DNA of 9,154 nt from Sutterella parvirubra YIT 11816. Its GTDB lineage: Bacteria; Pseudomonadota; Gammaproteobacteria; Burkholderiales; Burkholderiaceae_F. This document shows positions 5,866 through 9,154 of this stretch, one piece after another. How positions within the stretch are numbered: position 1 is the stretch's first letter; every line of letters begins with the position of its first letter. Both the position numbers and the translations under genes were made by a program. A model generated the notes under the pieces. It was not told where the DNA came from and made no database searches. It worked only from the letters and a program-made list of their open reading frames with translations. The DNA lies in the NCBI RefSeq assembly GCF_000250875.1, contig NZ_JH604865.1, forward strand, positions 1-9,154, in the 5' to 3' direction.

Positions 5866-7695
5866 ATGGAAACATCTGCCGGCGTCAACGCACTGACGAT
5901 CGTCTTTGCGGCGTTGTGCGTCTTCGCCATTGCGTACCGTTTCTACGGCCTCTTCCTCGCACAGAAGGTGCTTTCGCTTGATGCCGCGCGGCAGACGCCT
6001 GCGGTCCGTCAGGCGGACGGCAAGGACTACGTCGCCACCGACCGATACGTCCTCTTCGGCCACCACTTCGCCGCGATCGCGGCGGCGGGTCCGCTCTTGG
6101 GGCCGGTGCTCGCGGCCCAGTTCGGCTACATGCCGGGGTTGCTTTGGATCCTGATCGGCTGCGTGCTGGCGGGCGGCGTGCACGACATGGTCGTGCTCTT
6201 CTGCTCGGTGCGCCACCGCGGCCGAAGCCTCGCCTACATCGCCTCGACCGAAGTCGACAAGCGCACGGGCTTCGTCGCCTCCTGGGCGGTGCTCGCGATT
6301 CTGATTCTGACGCTTGCCGGACTTTCGATCGCGGTCGTCAACGCGATGCACGACTCGCTCTGGTCGACCTACACGGTCGCGGCGACGATTCCGATCGCAA
6401 TCCTCATGGGGCTCTACATGCAGATCTGGAGGAAGGGGGACGTGCGCGGCGCGACCCTGATCGGCGTCGTTCTGCTCGTGCTCTGCCTCCTCTCGGGCCC
6501 CTGGGTTGCTGCGCACCCCGAGTATTTCGGCTGGCTCGACATCGACCGCAAGACGATGAGCGTGCTGATCCCGATCTACGGGTTCTTCGCGTCCGTCCTG
6601 CCGGTGTGGCTCCTTCTGCTGCCGCGCGACTACCTGTCGACCTTCCTTAAGATCGGCACGATCGGCGCGCTCGCGATCGGCATCGCCTTCGTGATGCCCA
6701 ACTTCCAGATGCCCGCCTTCACGCAGTTCGTCGGTGGCGGCGGCCCGATCGTCGGCGGCCCCGTGATTCCGTTCATCTTCATCACGATCGCCTGCGGCGC
6801 GCTCTCGGGCTTCCACGCGACGATCGGAACCGGCACGACGCCGAAGATGATCAAGAACGAGCGCGACGTGCTCTTCGTCGGGTACGGCGCGATGCTGATG
6901 GAAGGCTTCGTCGCCGTCATGGCGCTCGTTGCGGCCTGCGTGCTCGTCCCCGCCGACTACTTCGCGATCAACGCGACGCCTGAAAAGTTTGCGGCTTTGG
7001 GCATGTCGGTCGTCGACCTGCCGACCCTTGAAGCCCAGGTGCACGAAACGTTGGCGGGCCGTCCGGGCGGTTCCGTCTCGCTCGCGGTCGGCATGGCCCA
7101 CATCTTCGCGCAGGTTCCCTTCATGGAAAACCTGATGGCCTACTGGTACCACTTCGCGATCATGTTTGAGGCGGTCTTCATCCTGACGGCGGTCGACGCC
7201 GGGACGCGCGTGGGCCGCTTCTTCCTGCAGGAAATGATGGGGAAGGTCTGGCCGAAGTTCGCCGACAAGAACTGGGTGCCGGGCGTCATCATCACGTCGG
7301 CGCTCTTCACGGGTTCCTGGGGCTACCTCGTCTACTCGGGCGACATCGGTTCGATCTGGCCGCTCTTCGGCATCTGCAACCAGCTGCTTGCCTCGGTCAC
7401 GCTTCTGATCGGCACGACGGTGATCCTCCGCATGAACAAGGCGAAGTACGCCTGGGTGACGGGCGTGCCGGGCGTCCTGATGACGTTTATCACGTTCTGG
7501 GCGGGGATTTGGCTGATCGTCAACCAGTACCTCCCCGCGAAGCAGTACCTGCTCGTTACGCTCTCGATTTTGGTCATGGTGCTGATGGTCTTCGTCATCT
7601 TCGGCACGATCAAGCGCTGGCTGGAGCTCCTCTCGATCCGCACGACCACGAAGGACGCGTGGGGGAACGAGGTCAAGGTCTGCGTCGAGGAATAA
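5866..7695 (+). CDS. cstA: CstA family carbon-starvation transporter (pyruvate or peptide uptake)
   Basis: Inner-membrane transporter of the CstA/BtsT family. E. coli members (CstA, BtsT/YjiY) take up pyruvate with protons, and CstA has also been linked to peptide uptake during carbon starvation. The 609 residues compare with about 700 in E. coli, so it is a shorter form. Seen: many hydrophobic segments from residue 8 to about 590; the N-terminal signature YRFYGLFLAQKVL with TPAVRQADGKDYVATDR; the block FGHHFAAIAAAGPLLGPVLA; the second signature SGFHATIGTGTTPKMIKNE (around F316-K327) followed by GYGAMLMEGFVA; and the motif YWYHFAIMFEAVFILTAVDA. The ATG at 5866 follows AAGGAGA with correct spacing. 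It has its own -10 at 5801 and a terminator 25 nt after the stop, so it is probably monocistronic. The substrate cannot be told from sequence. Confidence 0.93.
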   Translation: METSAGVNALTIVFAALCVFAIAYRFYGLFLAQKVLSLDAARQTPAVRQADGKDYVATDRYVLFGHHFAAIAAAGPLLGPVLAAQFGYMPGLLWILIGCVLAGGVHDMVVLFCSVRHRGRSLAYIASTEVDKRTGFVASWAVLAILILTLAGLSIAVVNAMHDSLWSTYTVAATIPIAILMGLYMQIWRKGDVRGATLIGVVLLVLCLLSGPWVAAHPEYFGWLDIDRKTMSVLIPIYGFFASVLPVWLLLLPRDYLSTFLKIGTIGALAIGIAFVMPNFQMPAFTQFVGGGGPIVGGPVIPFIFITIACGALSGFHATIGTGTTPKMIKNERDVLFVGYGAMLMEGFVAVMALVAACVLVPADYFAINATPEKFAALGMSVVDLPTLEAQVHETLAGRPGGSVSLAVGMAHIFAQVPFMENLMAYWYHFAIMFEAVFILTAVDAGTRVGRFFLQEMMGKVWPKFADKNWVPGVIITSALFTGSWGYLVYSGDIGSIWPLFGICNQLLASVTLLIGTTVILRMNKAKYAWVTGVPGVLMTFITFWAGIWLIVNQYLPAKQYLLVTLSILVMVLMVFVIFGTIKRWLELLSIRTTTKDAWGNEVKVCVEE

Positions 7696-7720
7696 TGTCC
7701 TCCTGAGCCGCTACAATGAA

Positions 7721-7752
7721 GCCGCGCCGGACGAAACCGGCGCGGCTTTTTT
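7721..7752 (+). terminator. Rho-independent terminator after cstA
   Basis: A perfect 10-bp stem, GCCGCGCCGG (7721-7730) with CCGGCGCGGC (7737-7746), has a 6-nt loop ACGAAA and is followed by six T (7747-7752). It begins 25 nt after the cstA stop and ends only 23 nt before the thyA start codon, leaving little space for a thyA promoter downstream of it. Confidence 0.93.
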
Positions 7753-7763
7753 ATGGTCAGATG

Positions 7764-7770
7764 AAGGAGG
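7764..7770 (+). promoter_or_regulatory. Shine-Dalgarno that fixes the thyA GTG start
   Basis: AAGGAGG, a near-complete match to the 16S rRNA tail, sits five bases before GTG 7776. The alternative in-frame ATGs at 7716 and 7761 have no such site; the one at 7761 overlaps it. This site decides the start. Confidence 0.85.
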
Positions 7771-7775
7771 ATCCC

Positions 7776-8576
7776 GTGCCGAGCAACCAGTACGAAACCT
7801 TTCTGAAGTACGTCTTCGAACACGGGACGCCGAAGAGCGACCGCACCGGCACCGGGACGCGCTCCGTCTTCGGCTACCAGATGCGCTTCAACCTCGAAGA
7901 GGGCTTCCCGCTCGTGACGACGAAGAAGCTCCATCTGCGCTCGATCATCCACGAGCTTCTCTGGTTCCTCCAGGGCTCGAGCAACATCGGGTACCTCAAG
8001 GAGAACGGCGTCTCGATTTGGGACGAGTGGGCCGATGAGAACGGCGACCTGGGTCCCGTCTACGGCGTTCAGTGGCGCTCCTTCCCGACGCCCGACGGCG
8101 GGCACGTCGACCAGATCGCGAACGTCGTCGAGCAGATCCGCTCGAATCCCGATTCGCGCCGCCTCATCGTCTGCGCGTGGAATCCGGGCCAGATCGACAA
8201 GATGGCGCTTCCGCCCTGCCACTGCCTCTTCCAGTTCTACGTCGCCGACGGGAAGCTTTCCTGCCAGCTCTATCAGCGCTCGTGCGACATCTTCCTGGGC
8301 GTCCCCTTCAACATCGCGAGCTACTCGTTGCTCACGCACATGGTCGCGCAGCAGTGCGGCCTGGGGCTGGGCGACTTCGTCTGGACGGGCGGCGACTGCC
8401 ACATCTATGACAACCACGTCGAGCAGGTTCAGCTGCAGCTCTCGCGCGAGCCGCGTCCGTATCCGAAGCTCGTCATTCACCGGAAGCCCGACTCGATCTT
8501 CGACTACAAGTTCGAAGACTTCGAAATCGTGGGCTACGACCCGCATCCCCACATCAAGGCCCCTGTGGCGGTCTGA
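7776..8576 (+). CDS. thyA: Thymidylate synthase
   Basis: Cytoplasmic enzyme that methylates dUMP to dTMP using 5,10-methylenetetrahydrofolate as both carbon donor and reductant, releasing dihydrofolate. The 266 residues from the GTG start match the 264 of E. coli ThyA, with high identity throughout. Seen: SDRTGTGT near residue 22 (phosphate-binding R23), [25 protein letters not shown], the catalytic cysteine C148 in PPCHC, the phosphate-binding [33 protein letters not shown], and the C-terminal IKAPVAV needed for closing over the substrate. The GTG is chosen for its Shine-Dalgarno and family length. The stop is nine bases before the folA ATG, so the two genes are one transcript. No promoter is evident between the cstA terminator and this gene. 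Confidence 0.97.
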   Translation: MPSNQYETFLKYVFEHGTPKSDRTGTGTRSVFGYQMRFNLEEGFPLVTTKKLHLRSIIHELLWFLQGSSNIGYLKENGVSIWDEWADENGDLGPVYGVQWRSFPTPDGGHVDQIANVVEQIRSNPDSRRLIVCAWNPGQIDKMALPPCHCLFQFYVADGKLSCQLYQRSCDIFLGVPFNIASYSLLTHMVAQQCGLGLGDFVWTGGDCHIYDNHVEQVQLQLSREPRPYPKLVIHRKPDSIFDYKFEDFEIVGYDPHPHIKAPVAV

Positions 8577-8585
8577 GGAGTGGTG

Positions 8586-9071
8586 ATGCTGCAGTTGATC
8601 GTGGCGCGGGCCCGAAACGGGGTCATCGGTGGGGAAAACAGGATGCTTTGGCACGTGCCGGAGGACTTCCGCTTCTTCAAATCGACGACGATGGGCTCGC
8701 CCGTCGTCATGGGACGAAAGACGCGCGAGTCGATCGGTCGAGCCTTGCCCGGCCGGCGAAACATCGCCGTGTCGCGCCGAGCCGATTGGCACCCTGACGG
8801 AACGGAGGTCTTCCCGACGCTTGCCGCCGCGCTCGCCGCGGCGTCGGACGGGGCGGAAAACGTCTTCGTGATCGGGGGCGGTGAGATCTACCGTCAGTCC
8901 CTACCTCAAGTTGAGCGCGCCTACGTGACGGTGATCGACGAGGACTTTGAGGGCGATACGGTCTTCCCGGACCTCCCGGAAGCCGAGTGGACGATGACGG
9001 TGCTCGACCGCCTGGAGCCCACGGAGACGCGTCCCTTCGCGGTGGAATTCCGCCGGTACGACCGGCGCTGA
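8586..9071 (+). CDS. folA: Dihydrofolate reductase
   Basis: NADPH-dependent cytoplasmic enzyme that reduces dihydrofolate to tetrahydrofolate; it recycles the product of ThyA and is the target of trimethoprim. The 161 residues match the usual chromosomal FolA (159 in E. coli). Seen: N-terminal IVARARNGVIG, the M20 loop with MLWHVPEDFRFFK where W22 and acidic D27 are the substrate-site residues, VVMGRKTRESIG (cofactor binding), ALPGRRNI, the second cofactor loop VIGGGEIY, and GDTVFPDL. The start is the ATG at 8586, five bases after AGGAG (8576-8580), which overlaps the thyA stop. GTG codons at 8580 and 8583 are in frame but too close to that site. The pairing with thyA couples dihydrofolate production with its recycling. 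The active-site residues look like an ordinary drug-sensitive enzyme, but resistance cannot be judged from this. Confidence 0.96.
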   Translation: MLQLIVARARNGVIGGENRMLWHVPEDFRFFKSTTMGSPVVMGRKTRESIGRALPGRRNIAVSRRADWHPDGTEVFPTLAAALAAASDGAENVFVIGGGEIYRQSLPQVERAYVTVIDEDFEGDTVFPDLPEAEWTMTVLDRLEPTETRPFAVEFRRYDRR

Positions 9072-9094
9072 GAAAGCGCCTCCGGGTCGTTTTG

Positions 9095-9128
9095 AAAAGG
9101 CGTCAGGCTTCGGCCCGGCGCCTTTTTT
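9095..9128 (+). terminator. Rho-independent terminator after folA with UUCG loop
   Basis: AAAAGGCG at 9095-9102 pairs with CGCCTTTT at 9119-9126. The stem continues inward through a U-G pair, a C-G pair, one A-C mismatch and GGC/GCC to a TTCG tetraloop (9109-9112). The T run covers 9123-9128. It begins 24 nt after the folA stop and ends the thyA-folA transcript. Confidence 0.9.
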
Positions 9129-9154
9129 GTGCGCTGCGGGGAGCGGAACGGGAG

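Noticed and set aside
5839..7152. Minus-strand frame of 437 codons
   Set aside because: It is antisense to cstA, extremely rich in Arg, Glu, Asp and His, and has no family resemblance.
7332..8792. Minus-strand frame of 486 codons
   Set aside because: It spans the end of cstA, the cstA terminator, thyA and the start of folA in antisense; there is no motif support.
1..9154. CRISPR array or tracrRNA within the window
   Set aside because: I saw no set of regularly spaced direct repeats on either strand. Without the repeat sequence an anti-repeat cannot be recognised by eye.

Overview
The window comes from a GC-rich bacterial chromosome. The best guess is a gut-type betaproteobacterium near Sutterella (Burkholderiales, Sutterellaceae). 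This is an inference from the type II-B Cas9 at the left edge (a subtype known from Sutterella, Francisella, Legionella and Wolinella) and from proteobacterial housekeeping genes. No rRNA or other species marker is present.

Left third (1-2852, minus strand): a single open frame with no stop runs off the left edge. It encodes the first 950 residues of a Cas9. RuvC-I, the arginine-rich bridge helix, the recognition lobe, RuvC-II and the HNH domain are all readable and their catalytic residues are intact. The best sequence relative I know is Francisella novicida Cas9, so this is type II-B. RuvC-III and the PAM-interacting region lie off the left edge, as would any cas1, cas2, cas4 and repeat array. 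No repeat array is seen here.

Middle left (2993-4543, minus strand): upstream of cas9 come a strong hairpin terminator, a tRNA-Ser(GGA) gene, its near-consensus sigma70 promoter, and pepT (tripeptidase). The tRNA gene and its terminator separate the CRISPR side from the housekeeping genes.

Middle (4629-5606, plus strand): divergent from pepT are a small DUF1178 zinc-ribbon protein and an unrecognised 176-residue protein, followed by a hairpin terminator. A roughly 260-base non-coding gap follows, holding a small tandem GCGCGAA repeat and the cstA promoter.

Right half (5866-9071, plus strand): cstA (carbon-starvation/pyruvate-type transporter) ends in a strong terminator. thyA and folA follow as a tight pair: ThyA makes dTMP and dihydrofolate, and FolA reduces the dihydrofolate back to tetrahydrofolate. 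A terminator with a UUCG loop closes the pair. There is almost no room between the cstA terminator and thyA for a separate promoter.
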